Numbered from the stretch's first letter, positions 23,646-31,964 are shown. The stretch: DNA of 41,701 nt from Leeuwenhoekiella sp. (GCA_011050015.1 DRGP01000235.1:1-41701); one strand, 5' to 3'. A program made the numbers and translations. The notes: generated by a model not told the origin, from the sequence alone.

Positions 23646-23721
23646 TGAAAACGTATAGGAACAAATATTCCGTTACCAGAACACTGATAACGGAATATAC
23701 TATATTTATGAGCTGCAAAAA

Positions 23722-23922
23722 TTAATTGACCTCAAAAGAGATTTTAAGGTTCACCCTATATTCTGTAATGGTATCGCCGGTCACAACAGCACTTTGCTCT
23801 TGTACATAAGCAGAACGAATGTTTTTTACTGTTTTTGCAGCGTGTTTTACACCATTTGCAGTGGCTTGTTCCCAGCTCTTATTAGAGCTTGCCATTATTT
23901 CCAATACTTTTAAAACTGCCAT
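23722..23922 (-). CDS. Dodecin family flavin-binding protein
   Basis: This 66-residue protein has the dodecin pattern: a first strand VLKVLEIMASSNKSWEQATANGV, a helix HAAKTVKNIRSAYVQEQS, and closing strands ITEYRVNLKISFEV. Dodecins form hollow 12-mers that store flavins (or CoA) and limit flavin photochemistry in the cytoplasm. Length and motif spacing are typical. It is a single gene between the DUF255 and Nfu genes on the same strand, with 76-97-bp gaps. Confidence 0.92.
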   Translation of the reverse strand: MAVLKVLEIMASSNKSWEQATANGVKHAAKTVKNIRSAYVQEQSAVVTGDTITEYRVNLKISFEVN

Positions 23923-24019
23923 GATTTTATATTTTCGTTAATTTTTAAGTTAGATTTATAATATACGACAATTCAGGCTGCTTTAAAAAACAAAATATTG
24001 TTAATTGGCTTTCGTATAA

Positions 24020-24922
24020 TTAGCCATTAATGGCATCTACCCGGTTAATTTTGCCCTGCATCATCTCTTTAAGCATGGTTTCTATCCCATTTTTTAACGT
24101 AAATGTGGAAGATGGGCAACCGCTGCAAGCTCCCTGAAGGATGACCTGCACGTTCTTAGTCTGCGGATCATAATGTTTAAACAAAATATTTCCGCCATCA
24201 CTGGCCACTGCGGGTTTTACGTATTCTTCAATAATATTAACAATCTCTTTTGAAATATCATCCAGATGCTCAAAATCTTCTTCTTTCTTGCTTTCGGCCT
24301 GTTTTGGGGTCTGTACTAGGTTATCTGCAACAATATCCTTCCCATCTGAGATATAATTTTTTATAAATTCGCGCACTTCATGAAATACATCATCCCATTC
24401 TACAATGTCATATTTTTGAATACTCACATAGTTTTCAGCTAAAAAAACTTCTTTTACGAAAGGGAAATTGAACAACGCCTGTGCAAGTGGTGCGTCTTTA
24501 GCTTCGTCTATGTTTTTAAATTCAAGAACAGCGGCCACTATTTTTTTATTGGTCACAAACTTAAGTACGGCAGGGTTTGGCGTACTTTCGGCATAAACGG
24601 TAACGGGTATTTTTTTTGCGGTGGTTTCTGTAATCACCACGACGCCATTATCATTGAGGTAATCTTCAATCTGTTGAGAAAGCTCGTCCTGTATGTCAAT
24701 CCACTCTACAATATTATATTTTTCGACCGCGACAAAATTTTGTGCGATATATACCGTTTTCACAAACGGAAGATAGAACAGTTGCTGAGCCAATGGCGAA
24801 TTGGCCGCTTCCTCTATGTTTTTGAATTCAAAACTTTCATGTTTTACCAAAAAAGAGTCGGCTTCAAATTTTTTGATGGCATCATTAGAGGTAGGGGTTA
24901 TGGAAATGCTGAATGTACTCAT
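24020..24922 (-). CDS. NifU/Nfu-type Fe-S cluster scaffold with two Nfu_N domains
   Basis: This 300-residue cytoplasmic protein has two copies of the Nfu N-terminal domain followed by the NifU C-terminal domain. The copies are readily aligned: FKNIEEAANSPLAQQLFYLPFVKTVYIA with YNIVEWIDI in copy 1, and FKNIDEAKDAPLAQALFNFPFVKEVFLA with YDIVEWDDV in copy 2. The C-terminal domain carries the cluster-binding CxxC in LQGACSGCPSSTFTL. It should carry or deliver [4Fe-4S] clusters to client enzymes. The frame extends six codons to a TTG at 24940, but the ATG at 24922 is preferred (MSTFSISITPT) and a -7 box lies 16 bp upstream of it. Confidence 0.92.
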   Translation of the reverse strand: MSTFSISITPTSNDAIKKFEADSFLVKHESFEFKNIEEAANSPLAQQLFYLPFVKTVYIAQNFVAVEKYNIVEWIDIQDELSQQIEDYLNDNGVVVITETTAKKIPVTVYAESTPNPAVLKFVTNKKIVAAVLEFKNIDEAKDAPLAQALFNFPFVKEVFLAENYVSIQKYDIVEWDDVFHEVREFIKNYISDGKDIVADNLVQTPKQAESKKEEDFEHLDDISKEIVNIIEEYVKPAVASDGGNILFKHYDPQTKNVQVILQGACSGCPSSTFTLKNGIETMLKEMMQGKINRVDAING

Positions 24923-24937
24923 GGTTTTAAATTTTGG

Positions 24938-24945
24938 CAAATTTA
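24938..24945 (-). promoter_or_regulatory. Putative -7 box for the Nfu gene
   Basis: The minus-strand TAAATTTG matches TAnnTTTG and lies 16 bp before the ATG at 24922. No convincing -33 element was found. Confidence 0.38.
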
Positions 24946-24953
24946 GGTAAAAG

Positions 24954-25082
24954 AACGCGCATTGAGTTTGATAATCTTACTTATCAGCGTTTAAACTGAA
25001 CGAATTTATTTAGATTTACAGCCTTGTAAGAATCAACGCGCAAACGCGTAGATGATGTTGAACGTAAATGCTTTAACGCGCA
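24954..25082. repeat. Three copies of AACGCGCA in the nfu/porP divergent region
   Basis: The octamer AACGCGCA occurs at 24954-24961, 25035-25042 and 25075-25082, all in the same orientation, with start-to-start distances of 81 and 40 bp. The last copy ends 4 bp before the PorP/SprF start codon. GC-rich octamers stand out in this AT-rich gap. They could be operator sites, but this is speculative. Confidence 0.35.
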
Positions 25083-25086
25083 TATT

Positions 25087-26079
25087 TTGAAAAAAATTAT
25101 TTTTGTATTCTTTATAGTATTAACTGCCGTTGTGCACGCTCAAGAGGGAATCCCAGTATATTCAGATTATCTGTCTGATAACCTGTACCTACTGCATCCC
25201 TCAATGGCCGGAGCGGCAAATGCAAACCAAATTCGACTTACGGCAAGGCAGCAATGGTTTGACGTAGATGACGCGCCCAACTTACAAACGCTTAGCATTA
25301 ATGGTCGCGTGAGCGATAAAATAGGCCTGGGCGCGATTGTTTTTGCAGATCAAAACGGTTATTTTTCACAAACCGGATTTTACGGAAGTTTTGCCTATCA
25401 TATTTTAATGTCCCGTAATACTGTAGACCTCAATCAATTTTCTTTTGGTGTGAGTGTGGGCGTTTTGCAAAACACACTTGATGAAGGTGATTTTGATCTA
25501 CGTAATATAGACCCCATTATTACCGGTGGAAATCCTACGGATACGTTTTTTAATGTAGACATTGGTATGTCATACTATTTTTTAGATTTTTTCGCGCATG
25601 CGACCGTAAAAAATGTCCTGCCGCGTAACCGCAAGATTTTTACCGAAGAATTTGAATCCAGCAACCAGCGTCGTTATATCGCTTCGGCTGGATATACTTT
25701 TGGCCGCGGCGGTGCATGGAAATATGAGCCTTCTGTCATGTTTCAAGCCACAGAGCAAACTCAGGAAGTTACTGGTGACCTCAACTTCAAGTTGTATTAT
25801 GACTTAGAATGGGGTACGTTATGGGGCGGTGCTTCTTATAGAAGAAGTTTTGACGGTGCCGAATATACAGATGATGGCATGACGGTACAAAGTCAAAAAT
25901 TACAATATATTACGCCTTTGCTGGGTGTGAATTATAAAAATTTCCTTTTCAGCTATACCTATTCGTATCAGAGCAATAGTGTGGTGCTTTCCAATGGTGG
26001 CTTTCACCAAATCACGCTGGGCTATGATTTTGGCAAACGCAAGGAACCTTACGACTGTTATTGCCCTGCGATCAACTAG
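25087..26079 (+). CDS. PorP/SprF family type IX secretion membrane protein
   Basis: This 330-residue outer-membrane protein has a signal peptide (MKKIIFVFFIVLTAVVHAQ) and the family signature IPVYSDYLSDNLYLLHPSMAGAANANQIRLTARQQW. Repeated barrel strands follow, with a C-terminal GYDFGKRKEPYDCYCP tail. SprF/PorP proteins work with the type IX secretion system, often as partners of a particular secreted adhesin. No adhesin gene adjoins it here, so the partner must be elsewhere. An inferred TTG at 25087 is the start, since no ATG occurs before the signal peptide. The 3' end overlaps convergent murI by 4 bp. Confidence 0.9.
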   Translation: MKKIIFVFFIVLTAVVHAQEGIPVYSDYLSDNLYLLHPSMAGAANANQIRLTARQQWFDVDDAPNLQTLSINGRVSDKIGLGAIVFADQNGYFSQTGFYGSFAYHILMSRNTVDLNQFSFGVSVGVLQNTLDEGDFDLRNIDPIITGGNPTDTFFNVDIGMSYYFLDFFAHATVKNVLPRNRKIFTEEFESSNQRRYIASAGYTFGRGGAWKYEPSVMFQATEQTQEVTGDLNFKLYYDLEWGTLWGGASYRRSFDGAEYTDDGMTVQSQKLQYITPLLGVNYKNFLFSYTYSYQSNSVVLSNGGFHQITLGYDFGKRKEPYDCYCPAIN

Positions 26080-26870
26080 AAATCAAGATAAGATATTGCT
26101 GTGTCTCGACCAATGCCTTGGGTCAATTGTCGTAATACCGCGGTTTCGGTGTTTGTGAATAATTGGTGCTTTGCTGTATTTTCAGCTGCCGCTGAAGATA
26201 TATTGTAACGCGTTAATAGCGTTTTGATCTGTCTGGCCACTGCTGCGCCAGAGTCTATGATGGTCACTTCCAGTGGAAGCAGATCCTGAAGTGCATCTAT
26301 AAGATAGGGGTAGTGGCTACAGCCCAAAACCAAATAGTCTATATGGGCAGCAATCATCGGTTTTAAGTAGTTTTTGAGCAATTTCCGTGTTTCTACGGTA
26401 TTTATCTCGCCAGCTTCTATACGTTCTACGAGTCCTGTTCCCACGACTTCTATGACCTTGATATCACTCGCGTAATTACTTGATGTTTTTGCAAAGAGTG
26501 CGCTGCTCAGGGTACCTTTAGTTGCGAGGATACCTATGGCTTTATTTTTTGAGGAAAGCGCTGCCGGTTTGAGTGCTGGTTCAATTCCAACAAAGGGCAG
26601 GTCAAAATGATTTCTTAGATACGAAATCGCATTTGTTGTGGCGGTATTGCAAGGAACCACAATCATTTTACAGCCAAAATCAATCAATTTTCGGGTGTTT
26701 TTAACCGATAATTGAATGATTTCTGAAGCGCTCTTCTCACCATAAGGTGCGTTAATGCTGTCGGCAAGATAAATCGTGGACTCATTGGGAAGCAGTTGTA
26801 CTGCTTTCCGCCAGATGGACGTACCGCCCACCCCGCTGTCAAAAAAACCTATGGGACTGTTATTTGCCAT
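26076..26870 (-). CDS. murI: Glutamate racemase
   Basis: This 264-residue cytoplasmic enzyme makes D-glutamate for peptidoglycan. The paired catalytic cysteines are Cys74 in VVPCNTATTNA and Cys184 in VLGCSHYPYL. The N-terminus IGFFDSGVGGTS and LADSINAPYGEKS are family signatures. It is the last gene of the leftward envelope cluster but is separated from the preceding ompH/skp gene by a terminator-like hairpin, so it may be expressed at a lower level or separately. Confidence 0.96.
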   Translation of the reverse strand: MANNSPIGFFDSGVGGTSIWRKAVQLLPNESTIYLADSINAPYGEKSASEIIQLSVKNTRKLIDFGCKMIVVPCNTATTNAISYLRNHFDLPFVGIEPALKPAALSSKNKAIGILATKGTLSSALFAKTSSNYASDIKVIEVVGTGLVERIEAGEINTVETRKLLKNYLKPMIAAHIDYLVLGCSHYPYLIDALQDLLPLEVTIIDSGAAVARQIKTLLTRYNISSAAAENTAKHQLFTNTETAVLRQLTQGIGRDTAISYLDF

Positions 26871-26884
26871 GCCCTAAAAATAAG

Positions 26885-26909
26885 AAAACCGCCTCAAAAG
26901 GGCGGTTTT
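26885..26909 (-). terminator. Terminator between the Skp/OmpH gene and murI
   Basis: AAAACCGCC (26885-26893) and GGCGGTTTT (26901-26909) form a perfect 9-bp stem. On the minus strand the hairpin runs into GGTTTTCTTATTTTT, a usable T-rich tail. It lies 21 bp after the skp stop and 14 bp before the murI ATG. Confidence 0.8.
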
Positions 26910-26930
26910 TCAGTGATATTCAATGATATT

Positions 26931-27443
26931 TTAAATACCCAATGATTTTTTTACGTCGTCCATGAGGTCATAACCGTCTGCTAGTAAAAGGCCGGTCCCT
27001 GTAGTACTATCAAGTACATAGTTGTAGCCTTTATCACGTGCTACTTTTTGAATAGCGGTGCGCGCTTTTTCGTAAACAGGCTTTAAAAGATCTGATTCTT
27101 TTTTCTGCATGTCCTGCATAGCAGTCTGGCGGTATTCTACGATCTTGTTTCGTGTAGTTTCTACCTCTTGCTGACGCTGTAGGTTTTCTTCGTCAGTTTT
27201 TGTTTCGGCTTCGCGGCTGTAGCGCTCCATGGTTTTTTGCAGTTCCTGTCCCATGTTTTGCATTTCCGCTTCATAAGAAGATTGAATTTTTTGCATTTCT
27301 GCTTGGGCAGATTTAAATGCAGGCATTTGCTCAAGTAATTCTTGAGTTGCGATATGAGCAATCTTAGAATCCTGCGCTTGCGCAATTCCGTTCATTCCTA
27401 GCATCAAAGCAATCGCTAAAACTAAGGTTTTCATTTGTTTCAT
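26931..27443 (-). CDS. OmpH/Skp family periplasmic chaperone
   Basis: This 170-residue protein has a signal peptide (MKTLVLAIALMLGMNGIAQAQ) and the OmpH layout: KIAHIATQELLEQMPAFKSAQAEMQ, a long charged coiled coil (about 45-120), and a C-terminal strand region NYVLDSTTGTGLLLADGYDLMDDV. It should hold unfolded outer-membrane proteins on their way to BamA, which is encoded two genes upstream. The start at 27443 or at the Met three codons later are both possible. A nested hairpin lies in the 101-bp gap before it. Confidence 0.9.
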   Translation of the reverse strand: MKQMKTLVLAIALMLGMNGIAQAQDSKIAHIATQELLEQMPAFKSAQAEMQKIQSSYEAEMQNMGQELQKTMERYSREAETKTDEENLQRQQEVETTRNKIVEYRQTAMQDMQKKESDLLKPVYEKARTAIQKVARDKGYNYVLDSTTGTGLLLADGYDLMDDVKKSLGI

Positions 27444-27493
27444 TTTAAAAGTAATTTAATGGTAAGTGTTATATAATTATGTACGTTTTAAGC

Positions 27494-27529
27494 GCCGTAT
27501 GCTGCCTTATTTTAAGGCCACCCTACGGC
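27494..27529 (-). other. Nested stem-loop between the two OmpH genes
   Basis: The outer arms GCCGTA (27494-27499) and TACGGC (27524-27529) enclose an inner perfect stem GCCTTA/TAAGGC (27504-27509 and 27513-27518). No T-tract follows on the minus strand, so it is more likely an mRNA processing, stability or attenuation element than a full terminator. Confidence 0.5.
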
Positions 27530-27544
27530 AAAAGGTGTTTTTTA

Positions 27545-28519
27545 TTAATTTATTGAATCTCTCTTGCGCTGTCTGGACTGTATAACAGAATCTTTTATGC
27601 GTTGTCTGGCCTGAAGGATTGAATCCCTTCTGGCCTGGCGCGCCTTTAATAAAGCCTGGCGGCGTTCTTCTGCCGTAGGCTGATTGTTTTCCTGTTGAGG
27701 GGCTACAGATTCGCCTGCACCGGTATTTCGGTTTTCACGGGCGTCTGTAATAGAATCCCTACGTTGTTCCCGTTCTTGCAGAATACGCTGGCGGCGTTCT
27801 TCAAACTCTCTCTTCTTGGCAGCGCGCAGCGAATCCCGTTCTGCCTTGCGGTCTTGAATAAACTGCTCACGCTCATCTTGTTTGGCTTCGGCCTCTTTTT
27901 CCCGCTCTGTGACCTCGCGATTTTCTTCTACTGTGCGAGCCTCATCGCGTTCCAGTTCTTTACGGTCATCGCGATTATTGACCTGTTTTCGGTTTGACGC
28001 ACGGTTAATGCTGAGAAGTACCTGATCACTTACATCATTGCGTTCGTTAGCGTAAAGCATCACAAGATCTGAAGCTTTATCAAAGATAAAATCATATTTG
28101 CGCGCTTCGGCGAGTTCTCGTACCGCGTTGAATACCTGATCCTGTACAGGCTCTACAAGCGTGCGGTTTTGAATAGCGAGATCCCCGCGGGGGCCAAAGC
28201 GTTTTTGTTGATACTCAAACAGTTCATTTTCTACAAAGGCAATCTCTTCTTCCCGTTCGGTAATAAGTTCTTCGGTGAGCAGTACGCGTTCATTTTCGAG
28301 TGTTTTTTTCATTTGCGCGATGCTGCTCTGCTTTTTTTCGATCTCAATCTGCCACTGGTCAACCTTGGCATCTAACTGCGTTTGGGCTTCCTGATATTCA
28401 GGTACATTCTCAAGAATATAATCCATATCGATATAGCCTATGCGCATACTGCGCTGTGCATTTGCGCAAAAACCTGTTAAAAGGAGTAAAAAACTCAATA
28501 AAAAGGCTGTTTTTCTCAT
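27545..28519 (-). CDS. OmpH family protein with an extended charged C-terminal tail
   Basis: This 324-residue protein has a signal peptide (MRKTAFLLSFLLLLTGFCANAQ) and an OmpH/Skp domain (about 25-175). It opens MRIGYIDMDYILENVPEYQEAQTQLDAKV and closes with ARKYDFIFDKASDLVMLYANERNDVSDQVL. About 140 further residues are almost entirely Arg, Glu, Gln, Asp and Lys, predicted as a long coiled coil. It ends in RDSI-type repeats spaced by 11 residues. Typical Skp proteins are about 160-180 residues, so the tail is exceptional. The frame extends to 28624, but the ATG at 28519 directly precedes the signal peptide and follows a -7 box by 30 bp. It is co-oriented with bamA. Confidence 0.87.
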   Translation of the reverse strand: MRKTAFLLSFLLLLTGFCANAQRSMRIGYIDMDYILENVPEYQEAQTQLDAKVDQWQIEIEKKQSSIAQMKKTLENERVLLTEELITEREEEIAFVENELFEYQQKRFGPRGDLAIQNRTLVEPVQDQVFNAVRELAEARKYDFIFDKASDLVMLYANERNDVSDQVLLSINRASNRKQVNNRDDRKELERDEARTVEENREVTEREKEAEAKQDEREQFIQDRKAERDSLRAAKKREFEERRQRILQEREQRRDSITDARENRNTGAGESVAPQQENNQPTAEERRQALLKARQARRDSILQARQRIKDSVIQSRQRKRDSIN

Positions 28520-28548
28520 AAGCAGAATGGTATTAGAAAATATCGTAC

Positions 28549-28556
28549 CAAATTTA
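28549..28556 (-). promoter_or_regulatory. Putative -7 box for the first OmpH gene
   Basis: The minus-strand TAAATTTG matches TAnnTTTG, 30 bp before the ATG at 28519. It suggests the two ompH genes can be transcribed independently of bamA. Confidence 0.38.
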
Positions 28557-28587
28557 AAGGACTTCTTTAAGTTATCTTGTTTTTTAA

Positions 28588-31209
28588 TTAAAACTGTTGA
28601 CCTATAATAAAGTGCGTTTCCCAACCATTAGGACCTACAGTACCCGGTATGGGGTCAAATCCATAACCAAAATCAATACCCAACAGGCCAAAGGCGGGCA
28701 TAAATATACGAATTCCCGCTCCCGCTGAACGGTTTAACAAGAACGGATTATAATCCCGAAAATTGTCGTAGCTAGAACCACCCTCTGCAAAGGTAAGCAT
28801 GTAAATGGAAGCCGAAGGTTTCAGCGTGATGGGGTAGCGCAGTTCAAACTCAAACTTGTTATAGAGTGTGGCGCCATCGTTTTGCGTCAAGGTAGTGTTA
28901 GTCTGATCGCGATCTATGGGTACAACCGATTGGTTGGGATACCCACGAAGACGGATCACTTCACGACCATCTAACGCGTAACCGCCTAAACCATCACCAC
29001 CCAGAAAGAAGCGGTCAAAAGGCGGAATGCCGCGGTCGTTATTGTAAGCGCCAAGGAAACCAAATTCCATTTTACTGCTCAATACCAGTTTTCCAATTAA
29101 TGAAGTAAACCATTGCCCCTCCATTTTTACCTTGTAATATTCGAGCCAGTTGAAGCGTTCTTGGTCAATCTCACCTATACGTTCCCTCGCTGCTGCATTG
29201 TTAGCTTGATCTGCTGCATAGGCTGCCGCAAGCGGTGCGCGTTCTTCAGCGAGAGCTTTATAATCTACTCCGTTAAACAGGGAATAAGGCGGGGTTAATT
29301 TTGCAGTAAGACTGAATTTTGAACCACTGCGTGGAAAGATGGGGTTTGCATCTCCCTGATTTCTCGAAATCCCTACGGTATAGGCTAGGTTTTCTGATGA
29401 ACCGTTACCAAAGGTAAAGAGTCCCACATTATAATTTTTGAGGTCAAAATGCTGAAAACTGAGGGCGTGAGAAATATAGAAGTAGGGATCTGGTCGCTCT
29501 AGACGCGTGCTGATACCAATAGATCCACCGGTAATAGTAAAGCGCTGGTCTTTATCTGCTTCTGCACGTCTTCCGTTACTATAATCATAGCGAAACTGTG
29601 TACTGTGGCTAAACGAAACAGAAGCCTGTACCGGTTTTTTACCGCCCAGCCAGGGTTCGGTAAGCGAGGCGCTGTAGGTACGGTAAAAGGTACTTGCCTG
29701 GGCGCGTAGGCTAAACTGCTGGCCGTCACCCATGGGAAGGGGTTTATACGCTTCTTTATTAAATATATTCTGGATGGAAAAGTTGTTAAAAGTTAGCCCT
29801 AGTGTTCCCACAAAGCCACCGCCACCGTAACCACCCTGCAGTTCAATTTGACTGGCACCTTGCTCTACAAGATCGTAGTTAATGTCTATGGTGCCGTCGT
29901 TAGGATTGGCGTTAAGAAACTCAGGATTCAGTTGTTCAGGATCAAAAAATCCGGTTTGCCCAAGTTCGCTTACGGTTTGCAATACTGCCGCCTGACTGTA
30001 CCGTTGCCCGGGGCGGGTACGTAAGTTTCGGTAGATAACCCTATCTTTAGTCTTGTCGTTTCCAGATACCGTTATGCGGTCAAAAAAGGCCAATTTTCCT
30101 TCGGTTATACGTATTTCAAAATCTATGGTATCATTTTGTACATCTACTTCTACAGGGTTAATGCTTGAAAAGAGATAACCATTGTTTTTATACAGGTTAG
30201 AAAGGTCATCTGCTTGTGGGTCACCTCCCTTGGAAATTCGATTTTTCAGCAGGACGCCATTATACACATCCCCTTTGGAGAGGCCTAGTTGGCGCTGTAG
30301 TTCAGTATCGGTATATACAGAGTTTCCTATAAAATCAATATCACCTATATAATACTTCTCACCTTCCTCTATATTAAGATTCAGGGAAATGCGATCGTCG
30401 CTGTTGCGTATCAAGGTGTCTGAAACGATACGCGCGTCACGGAAGCCCTTTTCCTTATACTTATCAACAATGCTCGTTTTATCTGTTTCGTAATCTTCTT
30501 CAATATACTTAGAGCGTTTCCAGAATCGGAAAAAGTTGCGCTGCTTGGTCTTTTTCATCTGCTTGCGCAGCTTGGCATCAGAGAGCTGCTCATTGTTCTC
30601 AAAGTTGATGTCCTTGATCTTTACTTTGCCGCTCTTTTCGATATTTATCAACATATTCACCTTTTTTGAGGTCGTTGAAGTATCTTCTACGGGCTTGGTA
30701 AGTATGGTTACATTGGAGTTGAGGTAGCCCTCTTTTTTATATTTGTTTTCAATATAAAATTTGGTCTTGGTGATAAGGTTTTCGGTAACTTTTGTGCCTT
30801 TTTTAAGCTCATTATCCTCAATTAGATCCTTGGTCTTTTTCTCTTTTATACCCGTAAACGTAATGGTGTTGAGCTCTGGCACTTCTTCTACACTTAACTC
30901 GAGGTCAACGACATTGCCGCGCACCTCTTTAACATTAAGGCTTATATCGCTAAAAAGGCCAATGGCCCATAACTTCTTAATAACGTCGCTTATACGATCA
31001 CCAGGAAGGTACACAAGCTCTCCAGTTTTTAGGCCTGTGTAAGCTATGATCGTCTGCTCATTGTATTGCTGGGAGCCCACTACGCTAATAGTACCTATTT
31101 TATACTGTTTTCCTTCACCGGCTAGCGGGGTAGTCTGGGCTTGTGCTATGGTGGTATGGATAAAGCAGTATAAAAGGACTGCGGTAATAAGGCTTGCTTT
31201 GATGGGCAT
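28588..31209 (-). CDS. bamA: Outer membrane protein assembly factor BamA
   Basis: This 873-residue essential outer-membrane insertase has a signal peptide (MPIKASLITAVLLYCFIHTTIAQAQ). Five POTRA repeats span about 35-430 (for example ISVVGSQQYNEQTI, ITFTGIKEKKTKDLI, INFENNEQLSDAKLR, IDFIGNSVYTDTELQ, ITVSGNDKTKDRVI). The 16-strand barrel contains the conserved L6 motif IRLRGYPNQS and ends GWETHFIIGQQF with a terminal Phe. The long reading frame reaches 31383 inside uppS, but the first Met with a signal peptide is at 31209, leaving a 4-bp gap to uppS. It also has a charged extension after the fourth strand group (EERAPLAAAYAADQANNAAA). It belongs to the envelope cluster with uppS and ompH. Confidence 0.96.
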   Translation of the reverse strand: MPIKASLITAVLLYCFIHTTIAQAQTTPLAGEGKQYKIGTISVVGSQQYNEQTIIAYTGLKTGELVYLPGDRISDVIKKLWAIGLFSDISLNVKEVRGNVVDLELSVEEVPELNTITFTGIKEKKTKDLIEDNELKKGTKVTENLITKTKFYIENKYKKEGYLNSNVTILTKPVEDTSTTSKKVNMLINIEKSGKVKIKDINFENNEQLSDAKLRKQMKKTKQRNFFRFWKRSKYIEEDYETDKTSIVDKYKEKGFRDARIVSDTLIRNSDDRISLNLNIEEGEKYYIGDIDFIGNSVYTDTELQRQLGLSKGDVYNGVLLKNRISKGGDPQADDLSNLYKNNGYLFSSINPVEVDVQNDTIDFEIRITEGKLAFFDRITVSGNDKTKDRVIYRNLRTRPGQRYSQAAVLQTVSELGQTGFFDPEQLNPEFLNANPNDGTIDINYDLVEQGASQIELQGGYGGGGFVGTLGLTFNNFSIQNIFNKEAYKPLPMGDGQQFSLRAQASTFYRTYSASLTEPWLGGKKPVQASVSFSHSTQFRYDYSNGRRAEADKDQRFTITGGSIGISTRLERPDPYFYISHALSFQHFDLKNYNVGLFTFGNGSSENLAYTVGISRNQGDANPIFPRSGSKFSLTAKLTPPYSLFNGVDYKALAEERAPLAAAYAADQANNAAARERIGEIDQERFNWLEYYKVKMEGQWFTSLIGKLVLSSKMEFGFLGAYNNDRGIPPFDRFFLGGDGLGGYALDGREVIRLRGYPNQSVVPIDRDQTNTTLTQNDGATLYNKFEFELRYPITLKPSASIYMLTFAEGGSSYDNFRDYNPFLLNRSAGAGIRIFMPAFGLLGIDFGYGFDPIPGTVGPNGWETHFIIGQQF

Positions 31210-31213
31210 CTGC

Positions 31214-31954
31214 TCAATTAATTTGCTCACTCGTCTTTCCAAATCGTCTTTCTCTTTTCTGATAATTATAAATTGCTTCGTACAGATGTTCTTTTTTAAA
31301 ATCGGGCCATAGGACAGGGGTAAAGTAAAGTTCTGCATAAGCAATCTGCCAAAGCATAAAATTACTAATGCGCTGCTCTCCACTTGTTCTTATCAACAGG
31401 TCAACGTCTGGCAAGTCATGGGTGTACAAATGTTTCTTAATGACTGCATCGTCAATTAAATGTGGCGAAATTAAGTCTTTTTTAACTTTAAGGCTTATTT
31501 CCTTTACTGTTTTTATTAATTCTTCGCGGCCCCCATAACTCAGCGCCAGGGTTAGCGTCATACGCGAATTGCCTTTTGTCTTATCAATAACTTCGTTAAG
31601 TTCCTGCTGTGCTTTTTCCGGAAGCGAAGTCAGATTGCCAATGGCCCGTAGCGAAATATCGTTGTCCTGTAAGGTTTTTATCTCCTTTTTTAGGGAAGAA
31701 ACGAGTAATTTCATAAGGGTATCGACCTCAATTTTGGGACGGTTCCAGTTTTCGGTGGAAAAGGTGTACAGCGTAAGGTATTTTACGCCCAGTTCTGCAC
31801 TGGATTCTACCGTTTGTCGAACGGCTCGCGTACCTTTTTTATGCCCGGCCACCCTTAAAAGCCCTTGCCCTTTTGCCCAGCGCCCATTACCGTCCATGAT
31901 CACGGCGATATGCTGTGGAAGTTTTGACTTGTCTATTTCCTCAATAAATTCCAT
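31214..31954 (-). CDS. uppS: Undecaprenyl (isoprenyl) diphosphate synthase
   Basis: This 246-residue cis-prenyltransferase makes the C55 lipid carrier for peptidoglycan and glycan export. The active-site Asp21 lies in HIAVIMDGNGRWAKGQG. LTLYTFSTENWNRP and DLLIRTSGEQRISNFMLWQIAYAELYFT are the other family signatures. The ATG at 31954 (MEFIEEIDKSKLPQ) is preferred over the frame's beginning at 31996, because the upstream DUF6089 gene ends at 31965. It is tightly linked to bamA (4 bp) and to DUF6089 (10 bp). Confidence 0.96.
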   Translation of the reverse strand: MEFIEEIDKSKLPQHIAVIMDGNGRWAKGQGLLRVAGHKKGTRAVRQTVESSAELGVKYLTLYTFSTENWNRPKIEVDTLMKLLVSSLKKEIKTLQDNDISLRAIGNLTSLPEKAQQELNEVIDKTKGNSRMTLTLALSYGGREELIKTVKEISLKVKKDLISPHLIDDAVIKKHLYTHDLPDVDLLIRTSGEQRISNFMLWQIAYAELYFTPVLWPDFKKEHLYEAIYNYQKRERRFGKTSEQIN

Positions 31955-31964
31955 GGATGATTGA

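Noticed and set aside
28520-28624. 35-residue N-terminal extension of the OmpH protein
   Set aside because: It overlaps the end of bamA and the -7 box. The signal peptide begins at the ATG at 28519.
31210-31383. 58-residue N-terminal extension of BamA into uppS
   Set aside because: It overlaps conserved uppS coding sequence and would bury the signal peptide. The ATG at 31209 is followed by a normal signal sequence.
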